A stretch of DNA of 64,000 bases, from assembly GCF_000147075.1 (NCBI RefSeq), contig NC_014484.1, forward strand, positions 558,001 to 622,000, read 5' to 3'. The position numbers and the translations under genes were made by a program. Below the pieces are notes generated by a model. The model did no database searches and was not told the origin of the DNA. It saw only the letters and a program-made list of their open reading frames with translations. How positions within the stretch are numbered: the first letter of the stretch is position 1; every line of letters begins with the position of its first letter. Positions 1-7,575 of this stretch are shown piece after piece. Source of the DNA: Spirochaeta thermophila DSM 6192 (GTDB lineage Bacteria > Spirochaetota > Spirochaetia > Winmispirales > Winmispiraceae).

Positions 1-59
1 AACCACTCGGAAGGGTGTTCGGAATGTATGGAATGTACGTGCAGGTCTATGCGTTTCAT
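1..59 (-). CDS. PHP-domain phosphoesterase, N-terminus only
   Basis: Only the first 19 codons lie in the window; the gene continues off the left edge. The N-terminus reads MKRIDLHVHSIHSEHPSEW. The hydrophobic strand followed by the HxH pair (DLHVHS) is the metal-binding motif I of PHP-domain phosphoesterases, which use two or three metals to hydrolyse phosphoesters. A good ribosome site (GGGAGG, 65-70) sits 5 bases before the ATG at 59. The substrate cannot be inferred from this fragment. Confidence 0.75.
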   Translation of the reverse strand, partial: MKRIDLHVHSIHSEHPSEW

Positions 60-391
60 GGATACCTCCCGGTGAGTCTGTACCGTGAGGTGATGTGACG
101 GTGATGAGGGGAAGGTGAAAATTACATGAAAACCCTTCTCGCCTCTTGTGAGGTGTAAAGATCGTCGGGATCGTGGGTACTCCCTTGAGAGAGCCGTATG
201 AAGCGTGCTCAAGGCGAGAATCTTTCTTTAACAATATATGGGAATATAGCCCAAGAAATGGAGGAGCACCTTGTGACCGTGAAGCAGGGAATGTGGTGAC
301 TCCCCGTTCGATTTTCCCACTTTCCCCGGAAGCAGGATTCATCGTATAATGGTTATGTTCTATTAGGATACGTGCCGGGAAGGAGTGTGTG
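60..391. other. Intergenic region between divergent genes
   Basis: This 332-base stretch is less GC-rich than its surroundings and has no convincing gene. TATAAT at 345-350 is a good -10 box for the gene at 392; its -35 (TTTCCC, 321-326, 18-base gap) is poor. A 33-codon frame from ATG 198 to TGA 299 contains a second possible start (258), but no strong ribosome site precedes 198, so I do not call it. The ribosome site of the leftward PHP gene lies at 65-70. Confidence 0.5.
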
Positions 392-718
392 ATGCGTCAC
401 TCGGGTCCTTTGAGGATCGTTCCGGATTTCAGTTTTCCCTTCTCCAAGGTGGTGATATCCCCGCATGAGGGGGTGGATCTTGGGTACATCAGCGCCTGCT
501 ATTCCGTGAGGTTCTACGTGAACGTCTCCCTGGATGCGTTCGCGCGGGGGGAGGGAGACGGGATACAGGCCCAGCTCTTTCTGGATCATAACTGCAAGCA
601 GGGGACGGTGGAGATCTCCAGGGCTCTCTGGGAGAAACTCGGAAAACCGAGACAGGCGGTGCTGGTGGCGGACGATACGGGCCAGAAGGTCCTCTTCCTC
701 ACGAAAAAGCCTGAATAG
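392..718 (+). CDS. Small conserved-looking protein of unknown function
   Basis: I do not recognise this 108-residue protein. It has no signal peptide or membrane segment and is predicted cytosolic. The C-terminal third (EISRALWEKLGKPRQAVLVADDTGQKVLFLTKKPE region) alternates hydrophobic and charged residues as a small beta-rich domain would. The ATG at 392 was chosen over the overlapping GTG at 389 because GGAAGGAG (378-385) is well spaced for it. The gene precedes a c-di-GMP protein, but a separate promoter at 830 breaks any operon, so a shared role is not implied. Confidence 0.6.
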   Translation: MRHSGPLRIVPDFSFPFSKVVISPHEGVDLGYISACYSVRFYVNVSLDAFARGEGDGIQAQLFLDHNCKQGTVEISRALWEKLGKPRQAVLVADDTGQKVLFLTKKPE

Positions 719-829
719 GGGGCTCGTCCCGGCCGGAGACGGGTCGTTCGCTCTGCCGGGGGATCCGTTCGGGGAGCGATCCGGAGGGTGATCCTTGACG
801 GGTAACCTCTCTCCATCGGTTAGAGATAT

Positions 830-859
830 TTGACATTTTAGAGATTTTGGATATATACT
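830..859 (+). promoter_or_regulatory. Sigma-70 type promoter of the PAS-GGDEF-EAL gene
   Basis: TTGACA (830-835) is followed by TATATA (852-857, 16-base gap), which overlaps TATACT (854-859, 18-base gap). Transcription would begin near 865. This rules out a TTG at 847 as start codon, because it would lie inside the promoter, and supports the ATG at 904. Confidence 0.7.
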
Positions 860-903
860 CGCTATTAGAAAGGGGTTTCATAAGGGGGCCAGGAGCAGGT
901 GGT

Positions 904-2463
904 ATGGAGCCTGAGCTGTTTTCCGAGGTCCTCTCCTCTCTTCCCATGGAGGTGGCCATCACCGACGAGGGAGGAAGGATTCTGTGGGCGAACGAGGCTT
1001 TCTCACTCCTTACAGGATACGGTCGTACTTCCTCGTCCATGCTCATCCGACAGTTTCTCCTCATGTTCGCAGAGGATCGGCCCGAGGTGTTCGTGAAAGG
1101 GGCCGATGGTCAGCTCTCTCTCCGGATACTCACGCGCTGGTCCTTCCACGACGGGAAGAAAGTAGTCTGGTCCTTTGAACGTCTTGTCGCCGATCCGAAG
1201 GGGGTGCTCTCCTCTCGCGACAGTCTCACCGGACTCCTGGGGCGTGAATGGTTCTTCAGAGAGGCGGGTTCGCTCCTCGCGGGTGCGAGGTTCGAGGGGA
1301 CTTCCTTTGTCCTCATGGTGATCGATCTGGACGGTTTCAAGCGGATCAACGATCTCTATGGTCCGGAGGTGGGGGACGAGGTGCTGAGGATCGTGGCGAG
1401 GAGGATCACCGGTCACCTCAGGGCCGAGGACATGGTCTCCCGAACGGGGAGCGACGAGTTCGCCGTCCTCCTCCGCGACGTGGCGGATCCTGCAGGGATC
1501 GCCCGCCGGGTCCTCGCTTCGATCAGGGAGAGGATGGTGGTGGGAGGGCATGCCCTCTCCCTCTCCGCGAGCATCGGTGCCGGCGTGTTTCCACGGGACG
1601 GCCTCTCCCTCGAGGAGCTCGTGGCGGCCGCGGACGCCGCCCTTCTCACAGCCAAGGCACATAGGGATACCGTGTGGTTCTGTACTCCAGAGGTCCGGCG
1701 CAGAATAATGCACCGATGGGATATGGAGCGGCAGGTCCTCGATCAGGTTCGTGAGGGACGCATCCACCTCTTCTACCAGCCTATCGTCCGGGTGACTTCA
1801 GGGATGCTCGCAGGGGTGGAGGCCCTCTCCCGTCTCCGTGGAGAGGATGGGGCGCTGGTCCTCCCTGAGGAGTTCGTTCCCATCCTGGAGGAGGGGAAGG
1901 TGATCCATCTCCTGGGGAGGAAGGTGCTCGCTCTTGCCGTGCTCCAGGGGGAGCTCTGGAAGGCGAGGGGGCTCTTCGTCTCGGTGAATATCTCTCCTCA
2001 GGAGTTCCTCCATCCGGAGTTCGTGGACGTGGTACGGGAGGTCCTGGATGCATCGGGGTTTCCCCCGGAACTCCTCATGCTCGAGGTCACCGAGTCTTCC
2101 CTCGTGGGGGATGTGGACCGGACCGTGCAGGTCCTCTCCGCCTTGAGGGACGAGGGGATCCGCGTGGCGGTGGACGATTTCGGTACGGGGTACTCGTCGT
2201 TCGCGTCCCTCAAGCGGATGCCGGTGGATGTGATAAAGCTGGATCGGCGGTTCCTGCACGGGGTGGAGGAGTCGGAGCGGGATCGGGCGATCCTCGAGGG
2301 GATGACGCACATGGCGCACGGGCTCGGGTTGGAGGTGGTGGTGGAGGGGGTGGAACGGGAGGCGCAGCTCGAGATCCTGCGGGAGAGCGGGTGCGACTAT
2401 GTGCAGGGGTTTCTCCTGGGGCACCCGATGCGGGATGTTGCGATTTCGCACCTGGTGGGCTAG
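904..2463 (+). CDS. PAS-GGDEF-EAL protein, predicted c-di-GMP phosphodiesterase
   Basis: This 519-residue cytosolic protein has an N-terminal PAS-like sensor (about 10-90), a GGDEF domain (about 105-275) and an EAL domain (about 280-515). The signature of the GGDEF domain is GSDEF (182-186), so diguanylate cyclase activity is doubtful. The EAL motif is intact (E306-A-L), as are the downstream DDFGTGYSS and EGVE motifs, so c-di-GMP hydrolysis to pGpG is the likely activity. By analogy with CC3396-type proteins, a degenerate GGDEF domain may bind GTP and activate the EAL domain; that part is inference. The ATG at 904 is supported by AGGAG 8 bases upstream and by the promoter position. Confidence 0.9.
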   Translation: MEPELFSEVLSSLPMEVAITDEGGRILWANEAFSLLTGYGRTSSSMLIRQFLLMFAEDRPEVFVKGADGQLSLRILTRWSFHDGKKVVWSFERLVADPKGVLSSRDSLTGLLGREWFFREAGSLLAGARFEGTSFVLMVIDLDGFKRINDLYGPEVGDEVLRIVARRITGHLRAEDMVSRTGSDEFAVLLRDVADPAGIARRVLASIRERMVVGGHALSLSASIGAGVFPRDGLSLEELVAAADAALLTAKAHRDTVWFCTPEVRRRIMHRWDMERQVLDQVREGRIHLFYQPIVRVTSGMLAGVEALSRLRGEDGALVLPEEFVPILEEGKVIHLLGRKVLALAVLQGELWKARGLFVSVNISPQEFLHPEFVDVVREVLDASGFPPELLMLEVTESSLVGDVDRTVQVLSALRDEGIRVAVDDFGTGYSSFASLKRMPVDVIKLDRRFLHGVEESERDRAILEGMTHMAHGLGLEVVVEGVEREAQLEILRESGCDYVQGFLLGHPMRDVAISHLVG

Positions 2464-2466
2464 TCT

Positions 2467-3219
2467 TTGTTCGTGGTTTCTTCGGTAGAGAGGGATGTCT
2501 CGAGGCTCTGCGTTTTCGCGGCCGCTCGTGTGGTGTTCGCCTATGTGCACTGTCTCCGTGGTGAGGAGGGGCGTGAGTGGGAGTATGGGGTGCGGTTCCT
2601 GAGGGAGGCGCTCGTGGAGGAGGGTGAGGTGGGCGGGGAAGGGGTGGAAGGGGCCTTGGAGGGGGTGCGGGAGCGGGCGGCACGGAGGGCCTGGGAGCGT
2701 CAGTGTGGCTACCGGAGGCGGTTCACCACACCGGAGGTGATCGGGAGGGTGATCGAGGCGGCCCGGGATGTGAGGGAGGCGGAGGTGTGGACGACGGGGG
2801 CGGTGGGGTTCCGTGTGGGTGTGCAGCGTCTCGCTTCGGCGCTGCATCACGCAGGGGAGTGGGCGGAGGTGGGGGGGGATCGGCCGGGGATGGGGGTGCT
2901 GGGAGAGGTGCGGAGGGAGGTGGAGGCGGCGGGGAGGCGGTGGGGGGTCGTGTGGGGGGTGCGGTTCGAGGGGGAACGGCTCGCCTCGGCGCTCGCATCC
3001 ATGGTGGGGTTGGGGTTCGGGGTGGAGAGGGGGGATGTGGGGGAGGTGTGGGAGTGGGTGAGGGGGGTGGATGGGCGGCTGGGGGAGTGGTGGGGGGAGG
3101 GGGTGGGAGCGGAAGGGGAGGATGTGTGGGTGCGGGTGCTGGGGGTGGTGGTGGGGTGGGAGCGGAGGCTTCAGGGGGTGAGGGGGTGCGGTTCCCCCAC
3201 GAAGAATCCTTGTACGTAG
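2467..3219 (+). CDS. Putative Trp/Gly-rich protein of unknown function
   Basis: This 250-codon frame starts with TTG three bases after the upstream stop and could be translationally coupled to it. I recognise no family. The middle part (about residues 75-170) has a protein-like mix of charged and hydrophobic residues, and Trp, Gly, Val and Glu are very common. The DNA is extremely rich in G on this strand, so the frame could also be open by composition alone. The last 49 bases overlap the 3' end of the convergent gene. Expression is unproven and the start codon is uncertain. Confidence 0.4.
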   Translation: MFVVSSVERDVSRLCVFAAARVVFAYVHCLRGEEGREWEYGVRFLREALVEEGEVGGEGVEGALEGVRERAARRAWERQCGYRRRFTTPEVIGRVIEAARDVREAEVWTTGAVGFRVGVQRLASALHHAGEWAEVGGDRPGMGVLGEVRREVEAAGRRWGVVWGVRFEGERLASALASMVGLGFGVERGDVGEVWEWVRGVDGRLGEWWGEGVGAEGEDVWVRVLGVVVGWERRLQGVRGCGSPTKNPCT

Positions 3220-5291
3220 TCCACCGGTATGGTGGCGAGTTTCTCGTAGATCTCCCTGCTCGAGACGAACTCGGCGATGGTCTTCTTGCCCATTATCTTC
3301 CCCATGGTGTGGATGCTCTTCACGAGCTGGTAGTCCACCTCGTTCTCCACGATGGTCTGGACAAAGGAGCCGTCGATCTTGAGGAAGTCCACCGGAAGGT
3401 GTTTGAGGTAGGCGAACGAGGAAAACCCCATCCCGAAGTCGTCGAGGGCGAAGGAACAGCCCATCTCCCTGAACCGACGTATGAAAAGCGATGCCTTCCT
3501 GAAGTTCCGTATCGCGGTGGTCTCCGTGATTTCGAGACACAGCCGTGAGGGAGGGAATTGTGTCTCCTTCAGCCGTCTGAGGAAGAAGTCCGGAAATCCC
3601 TCGTCCAAGAGGGTGGCGCTCGAAAGATTGACCGCGAACACCGTGTCCCTGTGGTCCGGAGTGGAGGTGCCGTACTGGAGCACCGCCTCGATGATCCATC
3701 GGTCTATGAGGGGCATGAGGTTGTACCGCTCCGCCACCGGGATGAACTCGCCGGGGAGGATGAGGGTCTCCTCTTCCTTGAGCCTCACGAGTATCTCTTT
3801 CTTGGGGAATCCGTTGTGCGCTCCCAGGGGGATGATGTCCTGGGCGTAGAGGGTGAGCCGTTCCTCCCTGATGGCCTGCTGGAGTCGGGCGATCCAGTGG
3901 AGTTCGCCCAGGCGGTGCTGCACGTCGGTGTCCTCGGGGGAGACGATCCTGAGCCTGTTCCCTCCCTCTTCTTTGGCCACTGCACAGGCGGCGTCGGCCG
4001 CGGCGAGCACTCGGTAGATATCTCCATGGCGGGGGGTGATCGCCACCGCCCCTATGCTCACGGTGACGGGCAGGGTCTTGTCCTCCCAGATGAAAGATCT
4101 CCTCAGGGAGGTGACGAGCCGGCGCAGGATTCTCTCCGCATCGCCGCTCTTCACTCCCCTGAGGATGATGCCGAACTCGTCGTCTCCTATGCGGGCGATG
4201 GTGCTCTCATCCGGGAGCTTCTTCCTGAGGAGATCGGCGGTCTCCTTGAGGAGCACGTCTCCCCCTATGTGTCCGAACACGTCGTTGACCACCTTGAACT
4301 GGTCGATGTCGAGGAACGCGAAGGTATCGAGGGGGGTGTCCGGATCGGCCTGTCTCAGGGACTCCTGGAGAGAGGTGAGGAGCTGGGAGCGGTTGAGGAG
4401 GCCGGTGAGTGGGTCGTGGACGCTCTGGTACCGTACGATGGTGGAGAGCCGCCGCACCTCGGTGATGTTCCTGAGGACGAGGACGAAGCCCCCGCTCGAA
4501 ACCGAGGGGAAGGGGAGGGGGTAGGGGTGCTCTTCATCCTCGGTTCGTCCGCTTCCTCCTCGATTCCCTGTCTGGAGCCCTCCCGTGAGGTTGGAGATGG
4601 TCCCCTGGACGAAGATGCGCTCCCCTGTGGAGGTGAGGAGGTATATGTGATCGAAGATGATCCCCCCCTCTCGTCCTCGGCTCTCCTGGGCCAGGGAGAG
4701 AAAGGGGATCTCTTCCCCCGTATCCACATCGTAGAACCTGATGAACTCGACGAGTGGTTTCCCGACGGCTTCATTGGAGGTGGCGTCGATGAGCTCCTCG
4801 GCTCCCGGATTGAGGAAGAGGATCCCTCCATCTTCGTCGAGGAGGATGATGGCCTCCCCGATCGATGAGAAGAGCGAGGAAAGCCAGGTGCGCTGAATTT
4901 CCAGCTCCCTGTGGAGGTGATGTCGGAAGAGGCTGAGTTCTATGGTGACGGCCATCTCCCTCTCGTTGAAGGGTTTGAGGAGGTACCCGATGGCCCCCCG
5001 GACCTGTTTTATGCGTTCTACGGTAGTGGAGTCCGAGTAGGCGGTGAGGAATATGCTCGGAACGCCGTACTCATCGTAGATCCGCTGCGCAAGTACCAGC
5101 CCGTCCTGACCTTCTTCCAGGAGGATGTCCATGAGGACTACGTCGGGGTGGAGATTCCCTATTTTCTCGAGACACTCATCCGCGTTCTGGAACACTCCCT
5201 CCACCCGATACCCGAGGTCTTCCAGCCGTCGCTTGATGTCGAGCGCGATGACCGCCTCGTCTTCCACGATTACCACCGCCACCTGCTTCAC
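3171..5291 (-). CDS. Response regulator with PAS, GGDEF and EAL domains
   Basis: This 706-residue protein begins with a receiver domain (about 4-120) that keeps the acidic pocket (VEDE), a phosphoacceptor Asp near 55 and the Lys of LLKPF. A PAS-like region (about 140-280), a GGDEF domain (about 290-445) and an EAL domain (about 460-700) follow. The cyclase signature is GDDEF (369-373), so synthesis is doubtful. The EAL triplet reads EIL (499-501), with the metal-binding Glu kept, and LDDFGMGFSS is present. The likely output is phosphorylation-controlled c-di-GMP hydrolysis. The GTG at 5291 was chosen because CAGGAG lies 9 bases upstream and the promoter at 5330-5358 excludes a TTG at 5324. 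No cognate kinase is adjacent. Confidence 0.88.
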   Translation of the reverse strand: MKQVAVVIVEDEAVIALDIKRRLEDLGYRVEGVFQNADECLEKIGNLHPDVVLMDILLEEGQDGLVLAQRIYDEYGVPSIFLTAYSDSTTVERIKQVRGAIGYLLKPFNEREMAVTIELSLFRHHLHRELEIQRTWLSSLFSSIGEAIILLDEDGGILFLNPGAEELIDATSNEAVGKPLVEFIRFYDVDTGEEIPFLSLAQESRGREGGIIFDHIYLLTSTGERIFVQGTISNLTGGLQTGNRGGSGRTEDEEHPYPLPFPSVSSGGFVLVLRNITEVRRLSTIVRYQSVHDPLTGLLNRSQLLTSLQESLRQADPDTPLDTFAFLDIDQFKVVNDVFGHIGGDVLLKETADLLRKKLPDESTIARIGDDEFGIILRGVKSGDAERILRRLVTSLRRSFIWEDKTLPVTVSIGAVAITPRHGDIYRVLAAADAACAVAKEEGGNRLRIVSPEDTDVQHRLGELHWIARLQQAIREERLTLYAQDIIPLGAHNGFPKKEILVRLKEEETLILPGEFIPVAERYNLMPLIDRWIIEAVLQYGTSTPDHRDTVFAVNLSSATLLDEGFPDFFLRRLKETQFPPSRLCLEITETTAIRNFRKASLFIRRFREMGCSFALDDFGMGFSSFAYLKHLPVDFLKIDGSFVQTIVENEVDYQLVKSIHTMGKIMGKKTIAEFVSSREIYEKLATIPVDYVQGFFVGEPHPLTP

Positions 5292-5329
5292 TGCGGAATG
5301 CTCCTGTAGTAGAGTGGTGCTCAAGGTAG

Positions 5330-5358
5330 AGTATAATGGATGCGAAGGTAAAGTTCAA
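5330..5358 (-). promoter_or_regulatory. Leftward promoter inside the start of the divergent gene
   Basis: Read on the minus strand, TTGAAC (5358-5353) is followed after 17 bases by TATACT (5335-5330). This would serve the receiver-PAS-GGDEF-EAL gene. The elements overlap the first codons of the rightward gene at 5336. The plus strand reads TATAAT at 5332-5337 over the same bases, though without a recognisable -35. Confidence 0.6.
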
Positions 5359-6166
5359 AGAAACGCAGGACCTCCGCGGGCGCGACCTCTCCGAGTTTCT
5401 CGAGTCGCTCTATGCCGCCTACACGAAGGAGGACCTCCTCCCCACGGACCCAGTCTGGTGGGTCCACCGGTACCGGGACCGCGGGGAGCAGGAGGTGGCC
5501 GGATGGGTCGCGGCCTCGCTCGCGGTGGGGAAGGTGGAGGCCATACACAGGAGCCTGGGGATCCTCTTCGAGAGGATTCATCCCGGCGAGGTGACGCGCC
5601 TCTCGTACCGGGATGCCCTCAGGCGCCTCCGGGGCCTCTCTCACCGTTTCTTCTCCTCGGAGATGCTCGCCTCGTTCCTTGCGGCCACGGGTGAGATCCT
5701 CCGGGAGTGGGGCGACCTGGAGACCTGGGCGGCTTCGTGCCGTAACCGTGCGGAAGGGGACATGAGGAAGACCTTCCGGCTCATGAGCGCCTTGTTCCGG
5801 GAATGTGCGCCCGGGGATATCGGGATTCTCCTCCCCCTGCCCCGCAGCGGAGGGCCCTGGAAGCGGGTGTGTCTCTTCCTCCGCTGGATGGTGAGGCGTG
5901 ATGCGGTGGATCTGGGGCTGTGGTCCTCGTTCCCTCCGGAGTCGCTCCTCATGCCGGTGGACGTCCACATCCTCAGGGTCTCGCGGCGGCTCGGGGTGGC
6001 GGGGCTGTCTGCCTCCCCCTCGTTTCGTGCGGCAGAGCGGATCACTTCCTTCTTTCGGTCCCTCTCTCCTCGCGACCCCCTCAGGTACGACTTCGCCCTC
6101 ACCCGATGGAGCATGGGGGTGGAGGCGAGTTTTGTTCCCAAAACAGGGAGAAGCATATTACACTAA
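5336..6166 (+). CDS. TIGR02757 (DUF2400) family protein
   Basis: This 276-residue cytosolic protein matches the TIGR02757/DUF2400 family by its length and conserved blocks. These are DPVWWVHRYRDRGEQEVAGW near residue 38, the LAVGK segment, and the C-terminal LLMPVDVHILRVSRRLG and RYDFALTRWSMG blocks. The family has no established activity; its fold is thought to resemble helix-hairpin-helix DNA glycosylases. The ATG at 5336 is preceded by AAGG about 10 bases upstream. The gene diverges from the GGDEF-EAL gene and overlaps its promoter. Confidence 0.85.
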   Translation: MDAKVKFKETQDLRGRDLSEFLESLYAAYTKEDLLPTDPVWWVHRYRDRGEQEVAGWVAASLAVGKVEAIHRSLGILFERIHPGEVTRLSYRDALRRLRGLSHRFFSSEMLASFLAATGEILREWGDLETWAASCRNRAEGDMRKTFRLMSALFRECAPGDIGILLPLPRSGGPWKRVCLFLRWMVRRDAVDLGLWSSFPPESLLMPVDVHILRVSRRLGVAGLSASPSFRAAERITSFFRSLSPRDPLRYDFALTRWSMGVEASFVPKTGRSILH

Positions 6167-6214
6167 GTACATAGTGACACATCCTACACACTACAACCGA
6201 TTCCAGGAGGGTGT

Positions 6215-6790
6215 ATGAAAAGCGTGAGAGGAACCCGGACCGAGAAGAACCTGCTCATCGCCTTCGCCGGAGAGTCCCAGGCGAGGATGCGCTACACCTA
6301 CTTCGCGAGCCAGGCGAAGAAGGAGGGGTATGTGCAGATCGCCCTCATCTTCGAGGAGACGGCCAATCAGGAGAAGGAACACGCCAAGCGGTTCTTCTCC
6401 TTCCTCGAAGGGGGGGATCTCGAGATCACGGCCTCCTACCCCGCCGGCAGGATCGGGACCACTGCGGAGAACCTGAGGATGGCCGCCGAGGGAGAGCACC
6501 ACGAGTGGTCCTCCATGTACCCCGAGTTCGCCCGGGTGGCGCGTGAGGAGGGGTTCGAGGGTATCGCGAAGCTCTTCGAACACGTGAGCGTGGCCGAGAA
6601 GCAGCACGAGAAGCGCTACAGGGATCTGCTCGAGAACATCGAGAAGGGAAGGGTCTTCAAGAGGGAGAAGCCGGTGATGTGGCGGTGTATCAACTGCGGC
6701 TACATCGTGGAGGCCGAGGAGGCGCCGAAGCAGTGTCCCGCCTGTGCCCATCCCCAGGCCTACTTCGAGCTTCTGGGCGAGAACTGGTGA
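6215..6790 (+). CDS. rbr: Rubrerythrin
   Basis: Rubrerythrin reduces hydrogen peroxide to water in the cytosol of anaerobes, taking electrons from rubredoxin. The 191 residues show the four-helix ferritin-like diiron domain, with Glu/His ligands in GESQARMRY (19-27), EETANQEKEH (47-56) and EHVSVAEKQHEKRY (122-135). A C-terminal rubredoxin domain carries Cys158, 161, 174 and 177. CAGGAGG precedes the ATG. Upstream, CACTA (6161-6165) and TAGTG (6172-6176) form a small inverted repeat that could be an operator. A rubredoxin gene follows, fitting a peroxide reductase pair. Confidence 0.96.
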   Translation: MKSVRGTRTEKNLLIAFAGESQARMRYTYFASQAKKEGYVQIALIFEETANQEKEHAKRFFSFLEGGDLEITASYPAGRIGTTAENLRMAAEGEHHEWSSMYPEFARVAREEGFEGIAKLFEHVSVAEKQHEKRYRDLLENIEKGRVFKREKPVMWRCINCGYIVEAEEAPKQCPACAHPQAYFELLGENW

Positions 6791-6882
6791 GGAGGGGCTG
6801 GAAGCACGTTCCCGTATGGGCTAGGATTGAGGACAGGACGGCGTGCGATGCGCCGTGAAACTCTCCACCAAGGAGCGGTACG

Positions 6883-7047
6883 ATGAAGAAATACGTGTGC
6901 GATGTGTGCGGGTATATCTACGATCCCGCCGAAGGAGATCCGGACAACGGAGTGGATCCGGGAACCGCGTTCGAAGATCTCCCAGACGACTGGGTGTGCC
7001 CCATGTGTGGGGCGCCCAAGGAGGACTTCTCTCCCTACGAGGAGTGA
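6883..7047 (+). CDS. Rubredoxin
   Basis: This 54-residue protein is a full-length rubredoxin with two CxxCG knuckles ([14 protein letters not shown] near residue 6 and [11 protein letters not shown] near residue 39) that bind one iron. It is a one-electron carrier. Adjacent rubrerythrin and the nearby flavo-diiron protein, which lacks its own rubredoxin domain, are likely partners. AAGGAG lies about 8 bases before the ATG. It is probably co-transcribed with rubrerythrin and ends at the hairpin at 7058. Confidence 0.97.
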   Translation: MKKYVCDVCGYIYDPAEGDPDNGVDPGTAFEDLPDDWVCPMCGAPKEDFSPYEE

Positions 7048-7057
7048 GCTAAGAAAA

Positions 7058-7087
7058 AAGAAGGGGCTGCGTACGCAGCCCCTTCTT
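7058..7087. terminator. Bidirectional terminator
   Basis: A perfect 30-base palindrome with core GGGGCTGCGTACGCAGCCCC has A residues on the left and TTCTT on the right. It can end transcription from rubredoxin (plus) and arsC (minus), whose stop codons flank it. Confidence 0.85.
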
Positions 7088-7093
7088 ATGGTC

Positions 7094-7552
7094 TTACGCT
7101 CCCTGGTCGGAGAGGCCCAGAAAGGCCGGCAGGGTGCGGGCGAACTCCCGTATCTCATCCCTCACCCTTCGGTAGACAGCAAGGCGCCTCTCCTCGTCGG
7201 TCTCGTCCCTGGTGAGGGAGGGGGGATCGTCGAATCCGCGATGGAGGACCTTCACCCGCGCCGGGAAATAGGGACACGCCTCCCTCGCATGGTCGCACAC
7301 CGTGATGACGTAGTCGAATTCCTTCACCGGGAGCTCGTCCATGGTCTTGCTCGTGTGTCCCGAAAGCGGGACCCCCGCCTCCTCCATCACCTTCACCGCA
7401 TAGGGGTTGAGCCCATGGGCCTCAATCCCGGCCGAGTGGACCGAGATGCGGTCCCCGTGGAAGTGGCGTATCCAGGCCTCCGCCATCTGGCTCCGGCAGG
7501 AGTTGCCGGTGCAGAGGACGAGGACGGAGAGCTTTCCTTCTTTCTCAGGCAT
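7094..7552 (-). CDS. arsC: Thioredoxin-coupled arsenate reductase
   Basis: This enzyme reduces arsenate to arsenite through a cysteine relay and is recycled by thioredoxin. It belongs to the low-molecular-weight phosphatase fold. The 152 residues show the P-loop CTGNSCRS with nucleophile Cys14 and Arg20. The relay cysteines are Cys86 and Cys93 in CDHAREACPYF, with the same spacing as in Staphylococcus ArsC. No ArsR or arsenite exporter gene is adjacent. A role as an ordinary tyrosine phosphatase is less likely because both relay cysteines are present. Confidence 0.93.
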   Translation of the reverse strand: MPEKEGKLSVLVLCTGNSCRSQMAEAWIRHFHGDRISVHSAGIEAHGLNPYAVKVMEEAGVPLSGHTSKTMDELPVKEFDYVITVCDHAREACPYFPARVKVLHRGFDDPPSLTRDETDEERRLAVYRRVRDEIREFARTLPAFLGLSDQGA

Positions 7553-7575
7553 GATTCCCCTCTCCTATGTTTTTT

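Noticed and set aside
198-299. 33-codon small ORF before the first plus-strand gene
   Set aside because: Weak ribosome site, no promoter at a fitting distance and no recognisable similarity; kept only as a remark in the intergenic entry.
847-903. Upstream TTG start for the first GGDEF-EAL protein
   Set aside because: It lies between the -35 and -10 of a good promoter and has no ribosome site.
5292-5324. TTG start at 5324 for the receiver-PAS-GGDEF-EAL protein
   Set aside because: It coincides with the expected transcription start; the GTG at 5291 has AGGAG at good spacing and begins the receiver fold.
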